In this document: positions 1 through 7,085 of the stretch, piece after piece | Numbering within the stretch: the stretch's first letter is position 1 | Layout: each line of letters begins with the position of its first letter | DNA from: an uncultured Oscillospiraceae bacterium | Lineage (GTDB): Bacteria; Bacillota; Clostridia; Oscillospirales; Ruminococcaceae | NCBI GenBank assembly: GCA_934526065.1 | Contig: CAKSZX010000001.1 | Span: 186,001 to 250,000 of the forward strand | Direction of reading: 5' to 3' | Length of the DNA stretch: 64,000 nt | Program-made: the position numbers and the translations under genes | Notes under the pieces: model-generated | What the model saw: only the letters and a program-made list of their open reading frames with translations | Database searches by the model: none | Told to the model about the DNA's origin: nothing

Positions 1-2
1 GC

Positions 3-1187
3 GGTGACATACCTAACTTTATAGACGCCTTTTTTGAAATGGTATCCGGCTTTACAACCACCGGTTCAACGATTTTAATCGATGTTGAGGCCGCTTCCTA
101 CCGGACTAACTTCTGGCGTTGTTTTTCACACTGGATAGGCGGTATGGGTATTCTTGTGTTTATTCTCACGGTTTTGCCCATTACCGGCGGCTCAACCATG
201 AACCTTATGAAGGCGGAAAGCCCGGGGCCTCAGGTTTCAAAAATCGTACCGAAGGTCAGGGAAACGTCAAAGATACTCTATGTGCTTTATGCAGGACTGA
301 CAGCCATGGAAATAATCTTCCTGTTGGTTGAGGGGGCACCCCTTTACGACGCTCTTGCAATCAGCTTCGGCACAGCCGGCACAGGGGGCTTTGGCATTAA
401 AAATGACAGTATCGGCGGCTACTCCGTGGCAATTCAGTACACGGTGGCTGTATTTATGATACTTTTTGGCGTGAATTTCAGCGTTTATTATCTTATGGCC
501 AAAAAGCAATTTAAACAGGCAATGAAAAACGAGGAGTCTCGTTGGTACTTTACAATTATCGCATTGTCGGTGCTGATGTTAACCGTAAACTCCCGTAATT
601 TCTTCGAGAGATTGGAGCCTGCGTTCAGAGGCGCATTTTTCCATGTGGCGTCCATTATAACCACAACCGGTTTTGCGGTGGGCGATTACAATGATTTTCC
701 CCAGTTGTCAAAGTCCATTTTGGTATTGCTTATGTTTATAGGTGCCTGCGCCGGCAGTACCGGCGGCGGTTTAAAGGTTTCAAGAATTGCCATCATGCTT
801 AAAAATATAAAGGTGGAAATCGAAAAGACCATTCACCCAAGGACGGTTATGAATGTGCATATGGACTCAAAACCTGTGGAAAAATCGGTTATAAGTTCTA
901 TTCACGGTTATCTTTTAGGCTACATTGCGGTGTATATACTTTCCATGTTGATTATCTCTTTGGATGATTTTGACTTTTTAACCACATTCAGCGCTGTGGC
1001 CGCTACGATAAACAACATAGGCCCGGGTTTTAATGTGGTAGGCCCTACCGGCAATTTCAGCTCTTTTTCCTATCTTTCAAAGTTGGTGTTTGCATTTGAT
1101 ATGATAGCCGGCAGACTTGAAATTTTGCCTGTTTTGGTTATGCTGTACCCGAAAACATGGCGAAAAAAGAATATATCAAAGAAATAA
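3..1187 (+). CDS. trkH: TrkH-type potassium uptake channel subunit (5'-truncated)
   Basis: Membrane subunit of a Trk/Ktr potassium uptake system. The reading frame is open to the left edge, so roughly the first 90-100 residues of a usual ~480-residue TrkH are missing. The visible part holds all four pore loops: the first near EMVSGFTTTGST, the second near GTAGTGGFG, the third near SIITTTGFAVGDY and the fourth near ATINNIGPGFN. The signature GACAGSTGGGLKVSRI lies between loops three and four. Multiple membrane helices are evident. The cytosolic TrkA partner is probably upstream, outside the window. An ATG at 39 is internal and not the start. Confidence 0.95.
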   Translation, partial: GDIPNFIDAFFEMVSGFTTTGSTILIDVEAASYRTNFWRCFSHWIGGMGILVFILTVLPITGGSTMNLMKAESPGPQVSKIVPKVRETSKILYVLYAGLTAMEIIFLLVEGAPLYDALAISFGTAGTGGFGIKNDSIGGYSVAIQYTVAVFMILFGVNFSVYYLMAKKQFKQAMKNEESRWYFTIIALSVLMLTVNSRNFFERLEPAFRGAFFHVASIITTTGFAVGDYNDFPQLSKSILVLLMFIGACAGSTGGGLKVSRIAIMLKNIKVEIEKTIHPRTVMNVHMDSKPVEKSVISSIHGYLLGYIAVYILSMLIISLDDFDFLTTFSAVAATINNIGPGFNVVGPTGNFSSFSYLSKLVFAFDMIAGRLEILPVLVMLYPKTWRKKNISKK

Positions 1188-1192
1188 AGTTA

Positions 1193-1216
1193 TCCCCGCC
1201 CAAAGGCGGGGATTTT
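1193..1216 (+). terminator. Intrinsic terminator of trkH
   Basis: Perfect 8-bp stem (TCCCCGCC/GGCGGGGA) with a 4-nt loop and a following T run, six bases after the trkH stop codon. Confidence 0.85.
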
Positions 1217-1244
1217 GCGTTTGACTATTTATATTGCACAAAAC

Positions 1245-1267
1245 AAAAAAGCCGCAAATATTGCGGC
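1245..1267 (-). terminator. Intrinsic terminator of the Sm_multidrug_ex gene
   Basis: 7-bp stem (GCCGCAA/TTGCGGC) with a 3-nt loop. Read on the minus strand it is followed by a run of six T, and it lies just past the stop codon of the minus-strand gene ending at 1293. Confidence 0.85.
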
Positions 1268-1292
1268 TTCTTACTAAAATAAATATCAAATT

Positions 1293-1772
1293 TTACGCAA
1301 ACAAATTAAATGCGCCCAAAACGCCAAAGGATACAATGCCCATAATAACGCCGGCGGTCATAACCCCCAGCAAGACGGCAATCATAGATTTGCCCTTGTC
1401 CAAATCCAGCAAACTGGCGGCCAAGGTGCCTGTCCAAGCACCTGTACCCGGCATAGGTACGGCTACAAAAGCGTACAAGGCAAGATATTTTGCGTCGCCG
1501 AATTTTGCACCGGCCTTATGGCCTTTTTCAAGAAAAAATGTTGCGATTTTATTTATAAATTTTATATTTATCTTTTGCATTGCCTGTAAAATCGGCTTTA
1601 CCAAAAACAGAATAAAAGGCACCGGCACCATATTGCCCAAAACGCAAACAAAATATGTAGGCCAAAATGGCAGCCCCCGGGCAACACCCCGTGGCACGGC
1701 CCCTCTTAACTCTATGATAGGAATCATTGATATTAAAAACACCCAAAGATAGGTTTTAAAATTCTTGAACAT
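1293..1772 (-). CDS. Small multidrug export-family membrane protein (COG2426)
   Basis: A 159-residue integral membrane protein of the Sm_multidrug_ex family (COG2426). The family signatures PIIELRGAVPRG near residue 18, GNMVPVPF near 46 and VPMPGTGAWTG near 107 are all present, and length is typical. Despite the family name, transport of drugs is not established for most members, so the substrate is unknown. The start is supported by GGAGGT on the minus strand just upstream. The gene is monocistronic with its own terminator, between convergent trkH and a divergent lipoprotein gene. Confidence 0.85.
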   Translation of the reverse strand: MFKNFKTYLWVFLISMIPIIELRGAVPRGVARGLPFWPTYFVCVLGNMVPVPFILFLVKPILQAMQKINIKFINKIATFFLEKGHKAGAKFGDAKYLALYAFVAVPMPGTGAWTGTLAASLLDLDKGKSMIAVLLGVMTAGVIMGIVSFGVLGAFNLFA

Positions 1773-1864
1773 AATTACCTCCGTTTAATTTTATGCACCG
1801 GGATATTGTAGCATATCCAAAAAGAAAAAGAAACCCATAGCCTAAAAATTTAATAAATTATTCA

Positions 1865-1893
1865 TTGAATTAGCCATAAAAATATAATATAAT
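1865..1893 (+). promoter_or_regulatory. Sigma-A promoter of first DUF3048 lipoprotein
   Basis: TTGAAT at 1865-1870 and TATAAT at 1888-1893 with 17-bp spacing, 37 bases before the ATG. An overlapping TATAAT lies at 1883-1888. Confidence 0.75.
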
Positions 1894-1930
1894 TTCGGTG
1901 AAGTAAAATTTTATATAACGGAGGGAAAAA

Positions 1931-3112
1931 ATGAAAAAAATTTTATCTGCTTTGCTCCGGGCACTGCTTGTTTGCGGTATTGCAACCGGCTGTGTAAAGG
2001 GCAGCGAAAACGGAGACGGGAACGGAGGTTTTTCCATAATCCCGAAAAAAGAATATCATCAAAATCCCCTTACCGGTTTTGAACAGGGTTCAGACTACAA
2101 ATCCGGACAGCGCCCTGTTGCCATAATGGTAAACAATATTATGAGTGGCGACAGCAAGGAGAACGCATGGCCTCAGAAAGGCCTTTCCGATGCGGACATG
2201 GTTTATGAAATGGAAACCGAGGGCGGCATAACAAGATATATGGCGGTTTACCGTGATTGGACAAAAATCCCGGATGTAGGCCCGATACGCTCGGCGAGAG
2301 ACCAGTTTGTTCAGCTTATGATACCTATGAACTGTTTGTATGTTCACGACGGAGGCTCAACCTATGCAAAAGCCTTGTTGGAAAGATACAGCTATTCCGA
2401 TAAGGATTTGACACCTAATTTGGGAATTTCATACCGTGATACCACCCTTTACGGAACAAGGTCATGGGAACACACGGAATTTACATCCGGCGAGCTTATC
2501 ACCCGGGCAGTGGAAGACGAGAGCAACGGTATAAGCACAAACTATACGGAACCTGCAAACGTATTTGATTGGGTGCCTTATGACGAACCTGCAAGAACTT
2601 TGTCCGGCGTTGATGTAAATGAGGTTTACTGGAATTTTTCAAAGAGTTACGCCGCAAAACTTACATATAACCGGGAAAACAACACATATACAAAAGAACA
2701 CATAAACCTTATGAGCAACTTTTCACACCCAATGGTTGACGGCAATAATGACAATCGGCCGGTTGAATTTGACAACGCATTTGTTCTTTGGACAACTATT
2801 GAAAGATACCCGGACGGCATTCTTTCCAATGTAAATTTGTCCTGGGGCGGTATCGGCTATTACTTTAACGGCGGCAAGGTTGAAAAAGTGCGCTGGCTGA
2901 AAGGCGAACCGAACGAACCTCTCAGAATAGTAAGTCTTGACGGCACAGAGACAGATATTAAGATCAACCCGGGCAAGAGCTATGTGGCAATAGTAAGCCT
3001 CGACTACTTTGGCACATATTCCTTTGACGGACAGGTTGTGGACTCATCAGGGGATTATACGCCAGTTGAAGAAATAGAGGCTGAAGAAGGCCAGGAGGCA
3101 ACGGAGGAATAA
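1931..3112 (+). CDS. DUF3048 (YerB-like) lipoprotein, copy 1
   Basis: A 393-residue exported lipoprotein. The N-terminus has KK, a hydrophobic stretch and a lipobox-like IATGC with Cys near 21. The DUF3048 N-terminal domain covers roughly 45-190 (NPLTGF, RPVAIMVNN, TEGGITRYMAVY, GPIRSARDQF) and the smaller DUF3048 C-terminal domain about 260-370. The tail is Glu-rich. Bacillus YerB belongs to this family and its molecular function is unknown. The GGAGGG Shine-Dalgarno site supports this ATG. A paralogue follows at 3202 and another lies at 29562 on the minus strand. Confidence 0.9.
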   Translation: MKKILSALLRALLVCGIATGCVKGSENGDGNGGFSIIPKKEYHQNPLTGFEQGSDYKSGQRPVAIMVNNIMSGDSKENAWPQKGLSDADMVYEMETEGGITRYMAVYRDWTKIPDVGPIRSARDQFVQLMIPMNCLYVHDGGSTYAKALLERYSYSDKDLTPNLGISYRDTTLYGTRSWEHTEFTSGELITRAVEDESNGISTNYTEPANVFDWVPYDEPARTLSGVDVNEVYWNFSKSYAAKLTYNRENNTYTKEHINLMSNFSHPMVDGNNDNRPVEFDNAFVLWTTIERYPDGILSNVNLSWGGIGYYFNGGKVEKVRWLKGEPNEPLRIVSLDGTETDIKINPGKSYVAIVSLDYFGTYSFDGQVVDSSGDYTPVEEIEAEEGQEATEE

Positions 3113-3139
3113 CTTTCCGCAAATAATAAACATATTCTG

Positions 3140-3168
3140 TTTACAACAGACCGTTTTTAAGATATAAT
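3140..3168 (+). promoter_or_regulatory. Sigma-A promoter of second DUF3048 lipoprotein
   Basis: TTTACA at 3140-3145 and TATAAT at 3163-3168, 17-bp spacer. The second paralogue is therefore probably transcribed independently of the first. Confidence 0.8.
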
Positions 3169-3201
3169 CACGGTATAGAGCAAAGCGGAAAATCAAAAGA
3201 G

Positions 3202-4290
3202 GTGTTTATTATCAAAAAAATAATTTCAATAATTCTTTCGGCAATGTTTGTCTGCATGGCTTTTGGAGCCTGTTCCGCAAAGGACGGCGGCAATGCCGGC
3301 GGCACTGTTGCCGGGGAAAGCCAAACAACAACCGAAGATAAAAACTATAACCCACTTACCGGCGAGGCTTTGGCAGAGGGAGAAAAAGCCGGCACAAGGC
3401 CTGTTGCGGTAATGGTAAACAATGCAAAAGTAGCTATGCCGCAAAGCGGTATTTCACAGGCGGATATAATCTACGAGGCAGTTACCGAGGGCGGCGTTAC
3501 AAGACTTATGGCTTTGTACTCCAACCTGTCAAAAGTGCCTTATGTGGGCCCTGTCAGAAGTGCCAGAACTCAGTTTGTGGAGATGATGTTGCCTTTAAAT
3601 GCCGTTTATGTGCATATAGGCAGTTCAAATTCCGCAAAGAGAATGTTAAACTTCTATTCCTATCAGGATATTGACGGCATCTATTTAGGCTTTCAATCAT
3701 TTTCATATGACAGCGAATTGGCAAAGACAAAGGCGTCGGAACACTGTTGGTTTACCGACTCCAACCTTATAAATGCCGGTATATCACGGAACAGTATCGC
3801 CACCACCGGCGGATTTTACCCAGCTTTTGAATTTGTAAAACAGGGTGAGGAAGCCACCTTGCCTGCCGACGGTTCTGCCATAAGAGTGGCTTATGCCTAC
3901 TCGGATTATGCAGATGTGGCCTTTGATTACGACGAAAACAGCGGCAAATATTTAAAGAGTGCTTTCGGTGTGCCTCACACAGACGCAATCGACGGCTCAC
4001 AGCTTGCTTTTGATAATGTTATTGTTATCGGCGCGGCTGTTTCCGTGGAAGAAGAAAACGGTATTTTGCCCAAGTTTGATTTTTCACGGGGCAGAGGTTA
4101 CTACTTTACCAAAGGCGCATGGCAAGCAATAACATGGGAAAAGGGCCGGCCGGAAAATCCCATTGTGATTAAAGACGAAAACGGCAATCTGCTGCCTATT
4201 AACACGGGAAAAACCTATGTGGGTTTACTTGCTGACACTTTGCTTGACAGTGTTGAAATTACACCTGCGGCAGATAGCGAAAACAAATAA
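3202..4290 (+). CDS. DUF3048 (YerB-like) lipoprotein, copy 2, unclear start codon
   Basis: About 360 residues: lipoprotein signal (hydrophobic run ending AFGAC), then DUF3048 motifs NPLTGE, RPVAVMVNN, TEGGVTRLMALY, GPVRSARTQF, with the C-terminal DUF3048 domain from about 240. The start is problematic. The only canonical in-frame codon that keeps the signal peptide is GTG at 3202, but it overlaps the AGAGG Shine-Dalgarno site. The spacing fits ATT at 3208 or ATC at 3211, where the protein would read (M)KKIIS, like the MKKILS start of copy 1. The first ATG (3244) would delete half of the signal peptide. Function is unknown. Coordinates use the GTG by convention. Confidence 0.85.
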   Translation: MFIIKKIISIILSAMFVCMAFGACSAKDGGNAGGTVAGESQTTTEDKNYNPLTGEALAEGEKAGTRPVAVMVNNAKVAMPQSGISQADIIYEAVTEGGVTRLMALYSNLSKVPYVGPVRSARTQFVEMMLPLNAVYVHIGSSNSAKRMLNFYSYQDIDGIYLGFQSFSYDSELAKTKASEHCWFTDSNLINAGISRNSIATTGGFYPAFEFVKQGEEATLPADGSAIRVAYAYSDYADVAFDYDENSGKYLKSAFGVPHTDAIDGSQLAFDNVIVIGAAVSVEEENGILPKFDFSRGRGYYFTKGAWQAITWEKGRPENPIVIKDENGNLLPINTGKTYVGLLADTLLDSVEITPAADSENK

Positions 4291-4304
4291 AAATATTTTG
4301 CAAC

Positions 4305-4341
4305 AAAACACACCTTGCTTTAATCGGGCAAGGTGTGTTTT
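4305..4341 (+). terminator. Intrinsic terminator of DUF3048 copy 2
   Basis: Long perfect stem (AAAACACACCTTGC and its complement) around an 8-9 nt loop, ending in TTTT. Confidence 0.85.
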
Positions 4342-4465
4342 ATGGTATATGATTTCAAAAAAGGCTGCAAATTATCTTAACATATTGTTGTTTTTGCTAT
4401 CCGTATGTAGATTTTTTTATCGGTATTTGATATAATTAGACCGAAGGTTTATTAAGTGATTGAAA

Positions 4466-4490
4466 ATAAAAAGCCCCCGAATAATCGGGG
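4466..4490 (-). terminator. Intrinsic terminator of XRE regulator gene
   Basis: Stem CCCCGA/TCGGGG with a 4-nt loop. On the minus strand it is followed by a T-rich tract, just past the stop codon at 4502. Confidence 0.75.
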
Positions 4491-4501
4491 ACCGTAAAAG
4501 T

Positions 4502-5170
4502 TTATTTTATAATTTCTTCTGCTGTTTTTATTGTGTTTGTAAGGCCGGTTGCGTGCTTTGGATACTCCTGTGCAAGGCTTTGGCTTGTCATTTCAAAAGC
4601 GGGGCCTACTTGCTTGGCAACATTTTTGTCTGCAAGTAAAATGTTTATTTCTGCGCTCTCTCTTTCCATGGCGCCGCAGGTGTAACCCTCAAATACCTCT
4701 TCGGGAACATTGAAAAGGCTTTGGCTGTTCTTTTTGTCAAAGCTGTACAGCTTGCGGAAAACCCTGTAAACAGACATCATCAAATATTCGCTCACCTTTG
4801 TGGTAAGTTCTTTGCTGCCGGCTTTTGACAGTAAATCATAGATAATGTTAAGAGAAGAAGAAATCAACCTTTTGTTCATGGCAGGCAAAACGCTGCCGTT
4901 ATAGCGGATATCTTTGCTTACCTCCGCACCGTCAAGGGCATCTATATTAAGCATCGTGCCGTTTCTGTCTGCACTTCTGCCAAGGACGTAATCGCTGGAA
5001 ACATTGTAGTAATCGCAAAGTTTAACCAAAAAGTCCAAGCCGCACTCACGCAAGCCCTTTTCGTAGTGGCTTAAAAGCGCTTGGCTTATGCCCAAATCCC
5101 GGGCGGCTTGTTTTTGCGTTATTCCTTTTTCTTTCCTTAGCAGTGTTATCACACGAGCGAAACTGTTCAT
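4502..5170 (-). CDS. XRE-family transcriptional regulator
   Basis: A 222-residue DNA-binding protein. A Cro/C1-type helix-turn-helix occupies about residues 5-62 (ITQKQAARDLGISQALLSHYEKG, then LCDYYNVSSDYVLGR, the usual end of this fold). The remaining ~150 residues are mostly helical and not recognised, and may bind a ligand or mediate dimerisation. I chose the ATG at 5170 because AAAGGA lies 8 bases upstream. A TTG six codons earlier lacks such a site. It is transcribed from its own promoter, divergent from the long plus-strand run starting at 5280. Its target is not shown by the sequence. Confidence 0.85.
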   Translation of the reverse strand: MNSFARVITLLRKEKGITQKQAARDLGISQALLSHYEKGLRECGLDFLVKLCDYYNVSSDYVLGRSADRNGTMLNIDALDGAEVSKDIRYNGSVLPAMNKRLISSSLNIIYDLLSKAGSKELTTKVSEYLMMSVYRVFRKLYSFDKKNSQSLFNVPEEVFEGYTCGAMERESAEINILLADKNVAKQVGPAFEMTSQSLAQEYPKHATGLTNTIKTAEEIIK

Positions 5171-5201
5171 CTGTCTTTTCCTTTTCAATTACTGTTCGTA
5201 A

Positions 5202-5230
5202 ATTATAAACCAAAAAAAACTGATTGTAAA
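5202..5230 (-). promoter_or_regulatory. Sigma-A promoter of XRE regulator
   Basis: On the minus strand TTTACA (5230-5225) and TATAAT (5207-5202) with 17-bp spacing, about 32 bases from the chosen ATG. Confidence 0.75.
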
Positions 5231-5279
5231 TAGCAAAAATCGACTAAAAATTATAAAATATTTGGAGGATATATATAAA

Positions 5280-5945
5280 ATGAGAAATTATCGTCTTAAT
5301 TTAATTCGTCATGGCCTTACCGAGGGCAATCTGTTGGGGCAGTATTTGGGCTCCGGCACAGATTCCCCCCTTTGCCAAGAGGGCGTTGACAGGCTTGTGG
5401 AATTGCGAGAAAAATTTGTCTATCCGAAAGTTGACAAATTGTATGTAAGCCCTATGAAAAGAACTGTGGAAACGGCGGAAATTATATATCCGGATATGGA
5501 CTACAAGATTGTTGCGGATATGAGAGAGTGCAATTTTGGCGAATTTGAGGGCAAAACTTTTGCGGAACTTACCGAAAAAGACCCGAATTTCGCAAAATGG
5601 CTTGACCCAAAAAGCGGCTATAAACCTGTCGGCGGAGAGTCCAGTGCGGATTTTGCCCAAAGGTGCGTTCTCGCTTTAAACGATATTTTTATGGATATGA
5701 TGAAAAACGGTATCTATGAGGCAAGCGTAATCACCCACGGCGGCGTTATCGCAATGCTGATGACACTTATCGCTTTTCCGAGAAAGCCCACACATGAGTG
5801 GACTTGCGATAACGGCTGTGGTTTTACGGTGCAAACAACCCCGGAAATGTGGACAAGGGACGGCATAGCCGAAGCCGTGCAAATTGTGCCGGTAGGCTAT
5901 GACTTTTCCCAAAGGGAATACAATAAATTTGCAAGAAAAAAATAA
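5280..5945 (+). CDS. Histidine phosphatase family protein
   Basis: A 221-residue member of the phosphoglycerate-mutase-like histidine phosphatase superfamily. The catalytic LIRHGLTEGN motif with nucleophilic His is at about residue 9, the second Arg region in SPMKRTVETAEI near 60, the Glu in ECNFGEFEG near 82 and the second His in VITHGGVIAML near 151. The substrate is unknown; cobalamin phosphatases and small-molecule phosphatases share the fold. GGAGGA directly precedes this ATG, while a TTG six codons earlier overlaps that site. It is the first gene of a plus-strand run reaching 14529. Confidence 0.88.
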   Translation: MRNYRLNLIRHGLTEGNLLGQYLGSGTDSPLCQEGVDRLVELREKFVYPKVDKLYVSPMKRTVETAEIIYPDMDYKIVADMRECNFGEFEGKTFAELTEKDPNFAKWLDPKSGYKPVGGESSADFAQRCVLALNDIFMDMMKNGIYEASVITHGGVIAMLMTLIAFPRKPTHEWTCDNGCGFTVQTTPEMWTRDGIAEAVQIVPVGYDFSQREYNKFARKK

Positions 5946-5955
5946 GAGGGTAAGT

Positions 5956-6480
5956 ATGAGCGAAAAATTAAAAATTTATGTTGCCGGCTACGAGTGTTTT
6001 TTGCCAAACGGATACCGGCTTGCGACACATGCAAAGGAGCTGTGTGAAGAATATGGCTTTGAAATTTTATCACCTGTTTTGGGGGACGGCAACAATGAGG
6101 ATTTTTCTTCTTTGACAAAGGAGCAGACTGCAAAGAAAATATTTGAAAATAATATCGGTTTTATTGATAAATGCGATATTTTGGTTGCGAATATAAACAA
6201 TTTCAGAGGTTGGGAGCCGGACAGCGGCACCTGTTTTGAAATCGGATACGCTTATTCCAAGGGGAAAAAACTTTACTGCTTTATAGATGATATGCGCCCC
6301 TGTTATGAAAAATACATCGGAAGCATACATAAGGACGAAGGCTTTTGGAGGGACGACAACGGTGCATTTTTTGAATCCGGCTGTGTGAACCTTATGATAA
6401 GCGGCCCGGCCAAAATAGCCCAAGGGGGTTTGGAACAGGCTTTGCAAATGATAAAAAAAGATTTGGAACAGGGAGAATAA
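5956..6480 (+). CDS. Nucleoside 2-deoxyribosyltransferase family protein, copy 1
   Basis: A 174-residue protein of the nucleoside 2-deoxyribosyltransferase (NDT) family, which transfers deoxyribose between nucleobases in salvage. YVAGYECF is the N-terminal nucleotide-binding strand. CDILVANINNFRG followed by EPDSGTCFEIGYAYSKG near residues 75-100 contains the conserved DSGT and the candidate catalytic Glu. An AAGAGGG site precedes the ATG at 5956. It lies 3 bases before a second NDT-like gene, suggesting a tandem duplication with specialisation, or a heteromer. Family members also act on other N-ribosyl substrates, so the exact substrate is open. Confidence 0.87.
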   Translation: MSEKLKIYVAGYECFLPNGYRLATHAKELCEEYGFEILSPVLGDGNNEDFSSLTKEQTAKKIFENNIGFIDKCDILVANINNFRGWEPDSGTCFEIGYAYSKGKKLYCFIDDMRPCYEKYIGSIHKDEGFWRDDNGAFFESGCVNLMISGPAKIAQGGLEQALQMIKKDLEQGE

Positions 6481-6483
6481 AAG

Positions 6484-7083
6484 ATGTTTATAGATAAAAA
6501 CGGCGTTGTGAGAATGCCTAAGGCCTATCTTGCCGGCACGGAAATTTTTTACCCCAACACCCTTGAAACACAGGAAAAATATCATAAACTGTGCGAAAAG
6601 TACGGTATAATCGGCTATTATCCGTCAGATCTGCCTCCACGGGACGAATTTAAAGACTATGTGGCAAAGGACGATTCTCCCCACGAGATGGAACTTCAAT
6701 GCTTTATACACGATGCAAATCACATTCGCAGAAGCGATATAATCATAGCAAACTTAAACCCTTACAGAGGAGAAGAACCGGACAGCGGCACGGCTGTGGA
6801 GTGTGGCATCGCATACGGCTTGGGGCTTAGATGTTTTGCTTTTTTGGATGACGCAAGACCTCGGAAGGAAAGATTCAAAGGCGTCAAAAAGACAAGAGAG
6901 GACGGCACCGTAACCGACAAAGACGGACGGAGCATAGAGGATTTTAACCGGCCGTTGAATTTGATGTTTTCGGAATTTACCGTTTTTGAGGGCACAATGG
7001 AAGAAGCCTTAAAAGGCGTGAGAGATATATTTGACAAAGAGCTTGTAGCCGCAGGGTACGAACCTTTTGCGGTTAAGGAGTAA
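6484..7083 (+). CDS. Nucleoside 2-deoxyribosyltransferase family protein, copy 2
   Basis: A 199-residue NDT-family protein homologous to its upstream neighbour. It has AYLAGTEIFYPNT at the N-terminus, SDIIIANLNPYRGEEPDSG near residues 82-100 and TAVECGIAYGLG with the likely catalytic Glu, followed by FAFLDDARPRKERF, matching the FIDDMRPCYEKY of copy 1. Copy 2 is about 25 residues longer, with a different loop after the first helix. It is likely cotranscribed with the preceding phosphatase and copy 1, and a role in deoxynucleoside salvage is inferred. Confidence 0.87.
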   Translation: MFIDKNGVVRMPKAYLAGTEIFYPNTLETQEKYHKLCEKYGIIGYYPSDLPPRDEFKDYVAKDDSPHEMELQCFIHDANHIRRSDIIIANLNPYRGEEPDSGTAVECGIAYGLGLRCFAFLDDARPRKERFKGVKKTREDGTVTDKDGRSIEDFNRPLNLMFSEFTVFEGTMEEALKGVRDIFDKELVAAGYEPFAVKE

Positions 7084-7085
7084 AA

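Noticed and set aside
1234..1752. 172-residue plus-strand open frame
   Set aside because: It is antisense to the small-export membrane gene at 1293-1772, which has family motifs, a ribosome site and a terminator; the frame has none.
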